Shown here in pieces: positions 20,345-28,873 of a DNA stretch of 64,000 nt. Position 1 is the first letter of the stretch. Each line of letters begins with the position of its first letter. Source of the stretch: a virus. The stretch lies in the IMG/VR virus record IMGVR_UViG_3300037189_010507, positions 1 through 64,000 of that record; one strand, given 5' to 3'. Both the position numbers and the translations under genes were made by a program. Below the pieces are notes generated by a model. It had not been told where the DNA came from. It was given only the letters and a program-made list of their open reading frames with translations, and searched no databases.

Positions 20345-20866
20345 TCACACTTTGAAACCCCAGTTACCAAATCCACCACCATAATACAGAAGATATTTAG
20401 CAACTTTAATATTACATCTTGATTTTAGGAGAACTGTCATATCCCCCCAACGCTTTCCACAAACTATTTGTGTTACCGTTGTCCAAGATGAATTGATTTG
20501 CAATAAACCAGAGTCATAAGAACTAATTGCATTACACTTCTTGTAGGTATTAGCTGGGGCTAATATACAATTCTTATGTGACTTACCTTTCTTATAATTC
20601 CAACCAATTGCCTTAGGTTGACACCTAGATTCTCTCCACATAATATATGAAAAGATTTGTACAGGCAATCCTTCATCTTTAATCATTTGATGATATTTAG
20701 GACACCTATATTTTTGATCTTTTGGTATTTGTCTTTTTACCAAAGATATTTGTTGTTTTAATTCCTGTTCACTTATTTGTTCAGCCTGAACAGAATGGGC
20801 AGCAATACTGCTACCTAAGCTGATTATCAAAGTAATTGATAATAATCGTTTTATAAACCTAGACAT
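20345..20866 (-). CDS. Secreted lytic transglycosylase (SLT/lysozyme-like)
   Basis: 173 residues. Residues 1-28 form a signal peptide (basic MSRFIKR, hydrophobic core, AHSVQAE). The catalytic domain has Glu79 in IMWRESRCQP and the GLLQIN block at 120-125, both hallmarks of SLT-type muramidases. Six cysteines suggest an extracytoplasmic disulphide-bonded fold. It would cut peptidoglycan for lysis or DNA entry. RBS TAAAGGAGCG. It lies between two tRNA genes, away from the tail genes. Confidence 0.85.
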   Translation of the reverse strand: MSRFIKRLLSITLIISLGSSIAAHSVQAEQISEQELKQQISLVKRQIPKDQKYRCPKYHQMIKDEGLPVQIFSYIMWRESRCQPKAIGWNYKKGKSHKNCILAPANTYKKCNAISSYDSGLLQINSSWTTVTQIVCGKRWGDMTVLLKSRCNIKVAKYLLYYGGGFGNWGFKV

Positions 20867-21065
20867 ATTTCGCTCCTTTAGTTGTTGGGTTTACGATTCT
20901 GTTATACACAGATAACGCATTAGCATAAGCTAAGGTTGCGAAACGAGGTCATAGCATATTTATCTACAATTCAATGCTCACTCGCTTCACTTGCATTTAT
21001 TCATAGGCATCACCTTTCCTTAAAAAAACAGATAAATACAATTATATCACTTAATGCAATATAGT

Positions 21066-21138
21066 GCCGAATATAGGAATTGAACCTATTCAAAAAACTT
21101 ATAAGGTTTTCTCCGTCAAACCGTTCGGACCATTCGGC
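21066..21138 (-). tRNA. tRNA-Ile-like (anticodon UAU)
   Basis: On the minus strand: acceptor GCCGAAT/ATTCGGC, D-stem TCCG/CGGA, anticodon stem AAAAC/GTTTT around CTTATAA, T-arm ATAGG-TTCAATT-CCTAT. A UAU anticodon reads AUA directly, which is rare in bacteria. Position 8 is G rather than the usual U. CCA is not encoded. Confidence 0.75.
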
Positions 21139-21153
21139 TAATTAATCTACATA

Positions 21154-21531
21154 TTAATCATCTTCATAATTTTCAAACATTTCGTCAATCTCTTTCATTG
21201 CTTCTAACATTTGATTTAACACTTCTCTTGCTTTATGAACATTTAGCAATGGATTATCGAGAAGATCTTCTCTAGCAATAGCATAATCCATAGCATAGTC
21301 TGAAAACAATTTGTCAACAGGAGTATCAGTTGCGTGTGAAACTAATCTCATAATAGTTGCCATATGATACATTAATCCATAGATCAAACCCGGCATAAAC
21401 ATATCATCAATATTCTTTTCATCATCTTTGAATGACTCCAATATTTTTTCCATTGAATTCATATCTTCCGATATGTAAGAAGAAAATATCTGCAATGCGT
21501 AATCAGTATATAGATCATTTTTATCAGCCAT
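21154..21531 (-). CDS. Hypothetical helical protein
   Basis: 125 residues, acidic, Met-rich helices (DDMFMPGLIYGLMYHMATIM, EVLNQMLEAMKEIDEMFENY). Lies 16 nt after the tRNA-Ile gene on the map. Not recognised. Confidence 0.6.
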   Translation of the reverse strand: MADKNDLYTDYALQIFSSYISEDMNSMEKILESFKDDEKNIDDMFMPGLIYGLMYHMATIMRLVSHATDTPVDKLFSDYAMDYAIAREDLLDNPLLNVHKAREVLNQMLEAMKEIDEMFENYEDD

Positions 21532-21598
21532 CTCTAACCCCTAATAAAATAATTATCATAAAAGTTATAACAATAGCGATACTAAAAATACGAAACAT
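21524..21598 (-). CDS. Possible 24-residue membrane peptide
   Basis: One hydrophobic helix (FSIAIVITFMIIILLGV) with a basic start (MFR). It overlaps the next gene by 8 nt. Confidence 0.45.
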   Translation of the reverse strand: MFRIFSIAIVITFMIIILLGVRDG

Positions 21599-21599
21599 T

Positions 21600-22166
21600 T
21601 TATATTTGTTCCTTTTTGGCAGCTAAGTGCTTTCTAAATTCTTCCATAGCTATCTTTGATGCAATGTCTGATTCTGTTGGTTTACCAAAATCATACACTT
21701 CTGCTGGCTCCCAAGTAATTTTTAAATCTCCATGCCATCTTGACATTTTATCTTCAAAAAATACAAATCGGAAATAGTCATCACTCTCTTCACCTTTGAA
21801 GGAAATATAATCTCCATCTCTTGTATACCCAGCAAAACATTGCAAGAAGTATTCTTCATTGCCGACCTTACTGCAATAAGAAAGATTGATCAAATTACCA
21901 TCTTCATCTAGTTCCCATTCAAAACCCAACTGTTGCAAAATATCAAACATATTCTTACAAGTTTCTGGATAGTTATGTTCCATCCAAGAGAACCACTTAT
22001 CTCTTGGATATCTTTCACCTTCAACATTATCATTATTTCCGCCAAATGAACCACCACGCTTCAATTCGTGAAAATCATTTAGTTCACACATTTTTTTATA
22101 AATAGCATCAAAATGCTTTTTATCTACAAAAATGTCAACTTCTTCTGTGTTTACATAGTATCCCAT
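21600..22166 (-). CDS. Conserved phage hypothetical protein
   Basis: 188 residues: MGYYVNTEEVDIFVDKKHFD, KMCELNDFHELKRGGSFGG, WFSWMEHNYPETCKNM, FLQCFAGYTRDGDYISFKGE. I recall this type in many phages; function unknown. Confidence 0.7.
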   Translation of the reverse strand: MGYYVNTEEVDIFVDKKHFDAIYKKMCELNDFHELKRGGSFGGNNDNVEGERYPRDKWFSWMEHNYPETCKNMFDILQQLGFEWELDEDGNLINLSYCSKVGNEEYFLQCFAGYTRDGDYISFKGEESDDYFRFVFFEDKMSRWHGDLKITWEPAEVYDFGKPTESDIASKIAMEEFRKHLAAKKEQI

Positions 22167-22304
22167 TTTTATTTCTTTTCCTTTTTTTTTATTTTGATAA
22201 CCCTTTATGGGCTAGCAATTTAGTCACCTAATGCTACACCACCATTTTTTTTGCTAAATGCAAATGAAAATTGAGTATGTGCTAGAACAACCATTGCTTA
22301 GTTT

Positions 22305-22745
22305 TTAAATTTTTTGACTTACTATTTCAGTTGTGTATTTATTAAATTTGTCCACATATTTGTCCCATCCATTTTGATGAACAGAAACATGACAGTTATG
22401 ACATAGCAAAATAAGATTCGTATAATCATCTTCACCACCATTTGATACTGGAACAATATGATGAACTTGAGCACGAATTGTTTCTACTTCTTTGTTGCAT
22501 AGACGACATACTAAGTCATCCCTATTTCTAATATAATTTCTTAATTCTTCATTTACTCCGTGTCTAAAAGTTCCTTTTTCAATCTTCTTTTGTGTTTTTT
22601 TATAATTATGATGCTTTACTTTTTCATCAATAACTTCTTTACACAAGTTATCTCCACACCATCTTTTTCTTCTATGAAAAGTTGTTTGTGGAATATAAAA
22701 TGAATTCAGACAGCCAGCGCAAATAACCTTTCTATTGTTACTCAC
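22305..22745 (-). CDS. HNH endonuclease
   Basis: 146 residues. N-terminal CAGCLNSF and WCGDNLCKE cysteines, basic linker, then C-RLC, VHHIVPVSNGGEDDYTNLIL and LCHNCHVSVH, the His-Asn-His metal site with zinc-binding Cys pairs. A free-standing HNH among small early genes may be a homing or DNA-processing nuclease. Confidence 0.85.
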   Translation of the reverse strand: MSNNRKVICAGCLNSFYIPQTTFHRRKRWCGDNLCKEVIDEKVKHHNYKKTQKKIEKGTFRHGVNEELRNYIRNRDDLVCRLCNKEVETIRAQVHHIVPVSNGGEDDYTNLILLCHNCHVSVHQNGWDKYVDKFNKYTTEIVSQKI

Positions 22746-23029
22746 AATTCTATTCCAATTTTCTCAAGTGGAGAACCACTCTTAATTTCTCCAATATTTT
22801 TGTATGGATACCTTAATTTAATTTCTTTTGAAAAAGCTGATCCAACAGAATCAGCTTTTAAAACACTTAAAATATCAAACATTGACACATCGTTATAAAT
22901 ACACGATTGATCATTATCAAAAATGACTCCAAGTAAACTCTTATCACCATCATTGTGATAATGCATATACTTAATCATAGATGAATCAATATCTGACCAA
23001 ATGATGTTTACAACACCACTCTTATTCAA
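22742..23029 (-). CDS. KTSC-domain protein
   Basis: 95 residues: DIDSSMIKYMHYHNDGDKSL..., VIFDNDQSCIYNDVS, LKADSVGSAFSKEIKLRYPY. The SS-I...Y-V...S-G-FF---I match the KTSC domain also found at the end of some lysyl-tRNA synthetases. Its role is unclear. ATGA overlap with the HNH gene. Confidence 0.7.
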   Translation of the reverse strand: MNKSGVVNIIWSDIDSSMIKYMHYHNDGDKSLLGVIFDNDQSCIYNDVSMFDILSVLKADSVGSAFSKEIKLRYPYKNIGEIKSGSPLEKIGIEL

Positions 23030-23339
23030 TGTCCTTTCCTTTCTCTATATCTTCTGGCGTTAGCCCTTTTGCAACCAAATCTGTATGATAAGCAATATTC
23101 TTTGTTATCTCTCTAGATGTTGCTGAATTTGGATTGTAAAAGAATTCTTTTACATACCCCGATGAATTTGAATCAGTTGAATATAAGAATATTCGCGCAT
23201 TCCAATTGTCAGGTTTAAAACCAAACTGATTTTGAAATACTTGTCCCGCCATTGAAACCGCTTCTTGAACAGAACCTACAGAATCAATTTTAATTGGGAA
23301 CCTATATTCAACAATGAAATATTCATTATGCTTAGGCAA
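23022..23339 (-). CDS. Hypothetical protein
   Basis: 105 residues: MPKHNEYFIVEYRFPIKIDS..., helix with VQEAVSMAGQVFQNQFG, then NARIFLYST. Overlaps the KTSC gene by 8 nt. Not recognised. Confidence 0.6.
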   Translation of the reverse strand: MPKHNEYFIVEYRFPIKIDSVGSVQEAVSMAGQVFQNQFGFKPDNWNARIFLYSTDSNSSGYVKEFFYNPNSATSREITKNIAYHTDLVAKGLTPEDIEKGKDIE

Positions 23340-23457
23340 TTAATACTCCTATCATTATTATTGCGTATGCAATAAGCATAAAAAACAAAATGGGTAATGC
23401 AATGATAAATAAAAAGATACATATCATTGCTAAAGCTGAACAGTACAAAAAATGCAT
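23332..23457 (-). CDS. Small membrane protein
   Basis: 41 residues, almost wholly hydrophobic: ICIFLFIIALPILFFMLIAY then AIIMIGVLIA. One long or two short helices. The ATG at 23457 is followed by a stop inside the next gene's start (8-nt overlap). Confidence 0.55.
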   Translation of the reverse strand: MHFLYCSALAMICIFLFIIALPILFFMLIAYAIIMIGVLIA

Positions 23458-23463
23458 AAAGCA

Positions 23464-23488
23464 ACTTTCTTCTAGGCTAGAAGAAAGT
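23464..23488 (-). terminator. Perfect 11-bp hairpin, probable terminator
   Basis: ACTTTCTTCTA-GGC-TAGAAGAAAGT downstream of the 23517-24950 gene. The minus-strand T-run is weak (TGCTTTATGCATTTTTT). Confidence 0.55.
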
Positions 23489-23516
23489 CTATACCGAACT
23501 CAACCAAAATGTCTTG

Positions 23517-24950
23517 TTACTTATTCGTTAGTTTATAAATTTTGCAGATTAGTTTAGCGATTTTGTCATCTGCTACGTCCCTAAACATTCTACCGACCAT
23601 ATCTCCATCACTAATTCCAGTAGAATAGTGATCCCATTCGTGAACAATAGTACCAATCATTTTTTCAATACTTGTTTTGAATACTGTCTCTTCGTTAATA
23701 AGAATGATTTTCTTCTTATCTCCATCCTCATTAATATCTACAGTCATTGCTAAGACCATATCTTCTTCATCAAATGGCGTATAAAATCCAACCTTATCCT
23801 TGATTTCAACTACTTCTGGAAATACAGATATTACCATATCTAAAGCTTGAGCTACCATAGGATAATTTTCAATATTAAAATGGTAATTATATTTTAGAGA
23901 TTCCCCAAAAATATCATCAACACAAGAAATACCTAATCTTCTCATAAAAGAATAAACACCTTCGTGGTCTACTTTTAGAGATAGGAAACCTTTTGCTTCA
24001 ATTGTTGTTAGAGCATTAATGGTAGCAAAATGTTCCATAATCATTACACTATTTGAATATTCACTATTAAACACTTCTCCCCAAAGGCTATTTTTTGTGT
24101 TTATATTTTGATAAGTATAATCAGTAATAGATTCTTTTTCGTAAAGTCTATCGCCTTCATTTTCAAAGAAATATTGAAGAATTGTACTGATCACTTCTCT
24201 ATCTTTAACACTTGATAATGATGTAAGAATTTTATAATTCATAGAGAAATTCCCATCGACAGTTCTATCTTCATTCAAATCAAGATTGCTAATATCATAA
24301 TCAAACATACCTGGAAGATTTTCTCCACCATAATTATTAACTGATTTTTCTGAAGTAAAGACAAGAATACCCTTGCAATAAACTCTAAACGAATCATCAA
24401 TAGGTTCGTAAAGTTTAAACCAACTATCTGAATAGATTGGCTCCCTGTTTACACAAAAATACTTATTAAAGTTTTTATGAATTTCTAGCAGCTCATCAGT
24501 AGCAGTAATATAAACAGAAAACTCACCGGGAACTGGAACAAATTCATCAACATCTACTATTTCAATATCCCAACCATTGCCATTAAGAGTATCTTCATCA
24601 ATGGCATTAGATACTACTTCACGATAAATTTGAAACTCATCTTTCCAAGAAAGCACACCTGCATCTGCAGAAAAAGATGAAGGCTTTTCATAATCTTGAT
24701 ACTTATAAAATACGGAAGGAATTCCTTCATCATCTTTAATGATGTATTCTAAGACATAATTGCCCTTACTATCCTCTCCTGTAAATGCCCACCTCATTCC
24801 TTTGCGAATTGCAGCAATTGGAGCAAACTTAATTCCAGAACCAAACTGACCAATTGTCTGATCATTATCCCGTTTTGTTGACATACCTAATTTCTCAAGT
24901 GATAGTCTGTTTACATTGCTTACATAATTTGTTACTTTAATGTATTTCAT
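23517..24950 (-). CDS. GHKL-like ATPase with C-terminal HExxH-type motif
   Basis: 477 residues. The N-terminus has GMSTKRDNDQTIGQFGSGIK, like the ATP-lid Gly loop of HSP90/gyrase-type (GHKL) ATPases, followed at about 110-118 by YREVVSNAIDED, like the GHKL N-box. That order is the reverse of the classic one. Near the C-terminus, IGTIVHEWDHYSTG supplies an HEWDH zinc-protease-type motif. Phage proteins with this pairing exist, but their role is unknown. It stands alone, with hairpins on both sides. Confidence 0.65.
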   Translation of the reverse strand: MKYIKVTNYVSNVNRLSLEKLGMSTKRDNDQTIGQFGSGIKFAPIAAIRKGMRWAFTGEDSKGNYVLEYIIKDDEGIPSVFYKYQDYEKPSSFSADAGVLSWKDEFQIYREVVSNAIDEDTLNGNGWDIEIVDVDEFVPVPGEFSVYITATDELLEIHKNFNKYFCVNREPIYSDSWFKLYEPIDDSFRVYCKGILVFTSEKSVNNYGGENLPGMFDYDISNLDLNEDRTVDGNFSMNYKILTSLSSVKDREVISTILQYFFENEGDRLYEKESITDYTYQNINTKNSLWGEVFNSEYSNSVMIMEHFATINALTTIEAKGFLSLKVDHEGVYSFMRRLGISCVDDIFGESLKYNYHFNIENYPMVAQALDMVISVFPEVVEIKDKVGFYTPFDEEDMVLAMTVDINEDGDKKKIILINEETVFKTSIEKMIGTIVHEWDHYSTGISDGDMVGRMFRDVADDKIAKLICKIYKLTNK

Positions 24951-24979
24951 AATATTTTTCTCTCTTTATGGGCAACATA

Positions 24980-25004
24980 TGGGGATAGAATTACTCTATC
25001 CCCA
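24980..25004. other. 10-bp hairpin between genes
   Basis: TGGGGATAGA-ATTAC-TCTATCCCCA. No clear T-run on the minus strand; it may be an RNA stem that separates transcripts. Confidence 0.5.
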
Positions 25005-25028
25005 CACGTCATTTTTTCTATTGAATAA

Positions 25029-25613
25029 TTAAACAGTCCAAGAACTTGTTTGATTGTTTAGATTAATGATTTCTTCTGCTTTTTTGACAGCATTATTGTA
25101 TTCATTAAGTTCATTAATAAACTCTTGACGTAGACTTTCGCGCATAATATCTTTTGTTTGTTCAACAATTGCATCATGAATTTCTGCTTCCATCTTTCGC
25201 TTTTCACGGCGTTCTAAAGCTTTGGCAATGTCATCTACAATTTCAGTATCTTTAAGCAAGAAATATCTCAATGCATCACGCATAACTTCAGTTGCAGCTT
25301 CAGCAGTTGTGCAAGTTGAAAGTGGACTGTAATTGTGAAGCAATGTTTGAATTTCATCTTCAACATTTGGCATTTCAACATATGAACTCAAATCTACATG
25401 CTGTAGATAATCATCAATGTCAAACCAATCTGACATATAGGATCTAATATCATCTGTAATGTCGAGTTCTTGCACAATGTCATTTTTAAGATCATCTTTG
25501 AACTCATCAGTGATTGAATCTTTGATATTATCTTTGATTGCATCAGCAACCGTATCAATAATTTCTGATACTGAAGTTTGTGAAAGCTTAATGCTTACAT
25601 TTTCTAATTCCAT
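25029..25613 (-). CDS. Coiled-coil/helical hypothetical protein
   Basis: 194 residues. The N-terminal part repeats a D-I-x-D pattern (ADAIKDNIKDSITDEFKDDL), which suggests an amphipathic helix bundle; the C-terminal half is charged helix (DIAKALERREKRKMEAEIHD). Not recognised. Confidence 0.65.
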   Translation of the reverse strand: MELENVSIKLSQTSVSEIIDTVADAIKDNIKDSITDEFKDDLKNDIVQELDITDDIRSYMSDWFDIDDYLQHVDLSSYVEMPNVEDEIQTLLHNYSPLSTCTTAEAATEVMRDALRYFLLKDTEIVDDIAKALERREKRKMEAEIHDAIVEQTKDIMRESLRQEFINELNEYNNAVKKAEEIINLNNQTSSWTV

Positions 25614-25631
25614 TTTATTTACTCTTTCTTG

Positions 25632-25991
25632 TTAGTAACTGTCAATGATATTTGTTGCGTAGTCCCAAAGATATGAATTACTTGGAACATTTACTTCTGC
25701 GTGGTCAAACCAATCAGAATAATGATAAGTCAATTGCAAAAGATCACCATCATCATCAAGTTTTGCTTCAAGCCAATCGGCAGGACCACCTGTTGAGAAA
25801 AGAATTTTAATAACCTTAAAAGAACTAATCTCCAATGCGAGATTATTAAGTTCTTCTACTGCTTCTTCAACCTTTTCACCATAAGATTCAACGTCAGAAA
25901 TAATGTCATTGATTTCTTCAATCTGAACACTACGGTCTAACATTTTCTCATAGACTAACTCAGCGCAAGTCTTTTTATCTACTGTACTCAT
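25632..25991 (-). CDS. Hypothetical protein
   Basis: 119 residues: helical N-terminus, then ILFSTGGPADWLEAKLDDDG..LLQLTYHYSDWFDHAEV. The STGGP-W segment recurs in actinophage hypotheticals. ATGA overlap with the next gene. Confidence 0.65.
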   Translation of the reverse strand: MSTVDKKTCAELVYEKMLDRSVQIEEINDIISDVESYGEKVEEAVEELNNLALEISSFKVIKILFSTGGPADWLEAKLDDDGDLLQLTYHYSDWFDHAEVNVPSNSYLWDYATNIIDSY

Positions 25992-26425
25992 AGGTTTTCA
26001 TACCCTTCTATTAGTTCATTGAATTGCTCAATGTTTTTGGATTTTTCCAAAATCTGTTTAATGTTGTTAAATTGTTCTTTTACTAACTCAAACATAGAGT
26101 TAATTTTTATTTGAGAAACATATTCCTCAAATGTAATGTATTCATCATCTGGATATTTAATTTTATTGTATTGTATATCAATTGGTTTTAACCATCCGGA
26201 ACTTCTTCCGTCAAGAGAATAACCTGCGAAACCATAACTTAAAATTATATGTTCAGCTTGTATAAAAAATAATTCTTCGGCTTTCTCGAAAGCAATTTCA
26301 AAATCTTCATTGCTCATATCGTAGTACCTAGAATAATATTTAATATTTAAAGCATAATGTCCACTATGACTTTGAACACTATATTGATTTCTATAGCCTA
26401 TTACTGCTAAATAGGTATCAGCCAT
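25988..26425 (-). CDS. Hypothetical protein
   Basis: 145 residues: YLAVIGYRNQYSVQSHSGHY..., central helix, GFAGYSLDGRSSGWLKP. Not recognised. Its start overlaps the stop of the preceding Lys-rich gene. Confidence 0.6.
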   Translation of the reverse strand: MADTYLAVIGYRNQYSVQSHSGHYALNIKYYSRYYDMSNEDFEIAFEKAEELFFIQAEHIILSYGFAGYSLDGRSSGWLKPIDIQYNKIKYPDDEYITFEEYVSQIKINSMFELVKEQFNNIKQILEKSKNIEQFNELIEGYENL

Positions 26426-26540
26426 CTTTTTTCTTCTTTCTCTTCAGCTGCTTTTTCTTTTTAGAAAGAAAAGGCACAGCCAAATGTTTTTTAATTTCTG
26501 AAACTTTGACTCTTACATCAAAGTTAAGATTTTCATCCAT
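26418..26540 (-). CDS. 40-residue Lys-rich protein
   Basis: MDENLNFDVRVKVSEIKKHL... ending in a long Lys/Arg tail (KKKKQLKRKKKKDG). The tail suggests binding to nucleic acid. Overlapping starts and stops on both sides support it. Confidence 0.55.
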   Translation of the reverse strand: MDENLNFDVRVKVSEIKKHLAVPFLSKKKKQLKRKKKKDG

Positions 26541-26706
26541 TTTCAAACTTTTCAATTTCACTATAAGTGTAAGAGATATTTCCAATAAAATTAGAAATAC
26601 TGTTTCTTTCTTCTAGCAAGTCAGCAATTTGCCTTGCTTCACTTAATGATTCAAGTTCGAGAATAGTTTCATTAATAACTTTAATTTTAAATTTTGTTGT
26701 TATCAT
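26533..26706 (-). CDS. 57-residue hypothetical protein
   Basis: MITTKFKIKVINETILELES then LSEARQIADLLEERNSISN: a strand-helix unit. Its start lies in the end of the WhiB gene (20-nt overlap). Confidence 0.55.
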   Translation of the reverse strand: MITTKFKIKVINETILELESLSEARQIADLLEERNSISNFIGNISYTYSEIEKFENG

Positions 26707-26983
26707 TAGTTTTTACTACCTTAATAGAAACATCTTTGGCAATAACGCTACGTTGTGCAAGAATTTTACTTCTTTCTTTTGGAGTTGTGCCTCCCCAAAT
26801 GCCAAAAGCTTCTTCATTTTTTAAAGCATATTCCAGACATTCCGCTCTTACAGAGCAAATCTTGCAAAAAGCTTTAATTTCAGCAGATTGCTTTGCTGAA
26901 CCTTTTACCCCAGGTTCAGGGTAAAATAACTCTGTATCTTGACCAAAACATGCAGCGTTATTACGCCAAGTTTCATTATTCAT
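26687..26983 (-). CDS. WhiB-type Fe-S transcriptional regulator
   Basis: 98 residues with the four Wbl cysteines C12, C40, C43 and C49 (CxxCx5C), plus NEEAFGIWGGTTPKER, the conserved G-[IV]-W-G-G turn and basic segment. Wbl proteins bind a 4Fe-4S cluster and contact the main sigma factor. They are confined to actinobacteria and their phages. This copy may redirect host transcription or mimic a host regulator. Confidence 0.9.
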   Translation of the reverse strand: MNNETWRNNAACFGQDTELFYPEPGVKGSAKQSAEIKAFCKICSVRAECLEYALKNEEAFGIWGGTTPKERSKILAQRSVIAKDVSIKVVKTNDNNKI

Positions 26984-27368
26984 TTATCTCCCAATATGGT
27001 AATGATTTTGATTCTTCTCTCATAACAGGCAAAACCTCAGACATAAGAAAAGAGTAATAGTCTTCAATATTAAAACCATCAGCGATTAGATTGCTAATGA
27101 TATTAGAATAGTTAAAACACAAGGCCAGGATTACTCCAAATACATTGTCTTCAACTAAAATATCTTCACTATTTTCTCCATCTTCATAGCATAGATTAAT
27201 ACACTGCATCATAAATGTCATTCTATCTTCATCAGATGTAAAATCTGTTGTAGACATAATATTTACAATTTTTTCAAGAATAAAATGTGAATCTGAACCG
27301 TCAGTCATACCGTCTGCCATTTCAGTTCTCATTTTTTCAATATGATCAAAGTCTTCTTTCTTAAACAT
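26976..27368 (-). CDS. Acidic hypothetical protein
   Basis: 130 residues, Met-rich and acidic (DGSDSHFILEKIVNIMSTTD, DRMTFMMQCINLCYEDGENS). It overlaps the WhiB start by 8 nt, so it is expressed with it. Not recognised. Confidence 0.6.
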   Translation of the reverse strand: MFKKEDFDHIEKMRTEMADGMTDGSDSHFILEKIVNIMSTTDFTSDEDRMTFMMQCINLCYEDGENSEDILVEDNVFGVILALCFNYSNIISNLIADGFNIEDYYSFLMSEVLPVMREESKSLPYWEINE

Positions 27369-27382
27369 TTAAAACTTTCTAC

Positions 27383-27814
27383 TCAGAACAATTCGTTAAT
27401 TGCTTCGGCAAGTGAACCTGTAGCATTGTTGAAATCGTATACCTTTTCATCAGCATCATCAAATTTAATAACGCTACCAAAGATATTTTTATTTGCAATG
27501 TTAACAGCAATAGCAAGAGCAACTCTACGCCTATCTGGATGCTTACTTGGAGCTCCATCTACTTCTCCATCATCATTCAAAGGTGCAGCCCAACCTGTTG
27601 TTACAAGGCTTACATATTCGAATAGCAAATGCTTGTTTTGATTTCTAATCTCTTCAATAAGATCATATACATCTGGATTGAAATCAATAAGTACGGACTT
27701 AAGTTCTCCTTTTTCATTAGTAGAAATTCCATATGCTTTGGCATCTGTAATCTCAGGGTGAATAGCAGAGATATCAAAAATCTCATCCAATAGTGTTTCG
27801 TTTTTGTCTTTCAT
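27383..27814 (-). CDS. Conserved phage hypothetical protein
   Basis: 143 residues with VSLVTTGWAAPLNDDGEVDG then PSKHPDRRRVALAIAV. The TTGWAAPL...PS-HP-RRRV block is one I recall from several actinophages. Function unknown. Confidence 0.65.
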   Translation of the reverse strand: MKDKNETLLDEIFDISAIHPEITDAKAYGISTNEKGELKSVLIDFNPDVYDLIEEIRNQNKHLLFEYVSLVTTGWAAPLNDDGEVDGAPSKHPDRRRVALAIAVNIANKNIFGSVIKFDDADEKVYDFNNATGSLAEAINELF

Positions 27815-27835
27815 TTTGTTTTCCTTTTTTTGTTG

Positions 27836-28423
27836 TTATTTTTTGTTTGAATCGAAAAGATACTCTGTATCAAATTCGTTTTCGATTAGGTCAGCTTGAT
27901 ATGATTCTACACATTCGCCATTAATCCAAATGTTCTTTCCACAGAAACCCATTCCTTCTTCTTGATAATAAAGACAGAATAAAAGGTTTGGGTAATCAAT
28001 TGCAATTTTTTCAAATGCTTCAATAGGTGGAGACCAAGCAGTTGAAAAATCAAAATCAATTTCAATACGCCCTCTTGAAAGAATAGGAGTATTGAAAAAC
28101 AAATCACTTTCTGGCCATTTAGTTCCCCATTTCTCAACTCGCCATTGATACCAATCAGGATAACCAAATTTTTCAATATTAACTTTTTGAGTATCGTTAT
28201 GCACAATAGGAGCATCACCAATTAACAAATCTGTAGGTGTTGGATAAAGATTTTCCAAAAGAGTAATATCAATTTTCCCGTGTTGAAATTCTTCAAGAAC
28301 AACTTTTGTTGTTTCTACTACATTATTGTTTTGATCAAGTTTACGAGAAATGATACTAAGAAATTGCATCATATCTTTCTCTTCACCATAAACATATAAA
28401 TTATTTGAGCACCAATTAGGCAT
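27836..28423 (-). CDS. DUF1281/Api92-like protein
   Basis: 195 residues starting MPNWCSNNLYVYGEEKDM, the hallmark opening of the phage Api92/YubB-type family (ferredoxin-like fold). It continues with WRVEKWGTKWPESD, DFSTAWSPPIEAF and FCLYYQEEGMGFCGK, also typical. Probably plays a role early in infection; the mechanism is unknown. Confidence 0.8.
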   Translation of the reverse strand: MPNWCSNNLYVYGEEKDMMQFLSIISRKLDQNNNVVETTKVVLEEFQHGKIDITLLENLYPTPTDLLIGDAPIVHNDTQKVNIEKFGYPDWYQWRVEKWGTKWPESDLFFNTPILSRGRIEIDFDFSTAWSPPIEAFEKIAIDYPNLLFCLYYQEEGMGFCGKNIWINGECVESYQADLIENEFDTEYLFDSNKK

Positions 28424-28565
28424 CTTGTTCTACTTTCTTATTGTTGTTTTTATTTGCACATTCATAACAGATGTTTGTGATATCATCAAGGCAACCCAAA
28501 ATCCAAGCATCAATGCCTGACCAAACGATATTTTCTTTGGTATCACATTCTTTACATTTACTCAC
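28416..28565 (-). CDS. 49-residue zinc-ribbon protein
   Basis: A GTG start; SKCKECDT...NICYECANK gives CxxC...CxxC. It overlaps the DUF1281-like gene by 8 nt and the next gene by 8 nt. Confidence 0.55.
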   Translation of the reverse strand: MSKCKECDTKENIVWSGIDAWILGCLDDITNICYECANKNNNKKVEQDA

Positions 28566-28695
28566 TATCTTCTTCTTTCTTAAATAAATCATCCCAAGAT
28601 GATTTTACATACTTGACATTTCCTTTTTCATCAACATATGCTGTAAGCACCATTGTTGCACTAAAAAGTGCTGTATCGTTATTTTGTTCTTCCAT
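28558..28695 (-). CDS. 45-residue hypothetical protein
   Basis: MEEQNNDTALFSATMVLTAY...KKEEDSE. Starts after GGAAAAATAAA. Not recognised; kept on the basis of the overlapping gene order. Confidence 0.5.
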   Translation of the reverse strand: MEEQNNDTALFSATMVLTAYVDEKGNVKYVKSSWDDLFKKEEDSE

Positions 28696-28696
28696 T

Positions 28697-28873
28697 TTAT
28701 TTTTCCTTGTTTAGTTGTTTAAGAATCCAAACCGCTTTTAAAAAGTTTGGGTGATCTTGATTATTAATTGCTAGATTACGATTGAGCCATCCAATATCCT
28801 TTTTTCTTTGGTTTGGAACATCCATACCAATAAGGACATTTTGAAGTTCATCTATTAATTGTTCTTTATCCAT
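28697..28873 (-). CDS. 58-residue hypothetical protein
   Basis: MDKEQLIDELQNVLIGMDVP... DIGWLNRNLAINNQDHPNF. I recall similar short D-GWL-RNL-I--QDHP phage proteins. The ATG overlaps the upstream stop (TAATG). Confidence 0.6.
   Translation of the reverse strand: MDKEQLIDELQNVLIGMDVPNQRKKDIGWLNRNLAINNQDHPNFLKAVWILKQLNKEK

Noticed and set aside
22220-22294. 24-codon minus-strand frame (MVVLAHTQFSF...)
   Set aside because: No ribosome site, no promoter spacing and no motif; left as non-coding.
23276-23464. 62-codon minus-strand frame
   Set aside because: Out of frame with the clearly hydrophobic 41-residue membrane protein and overlapping the gene downstream.
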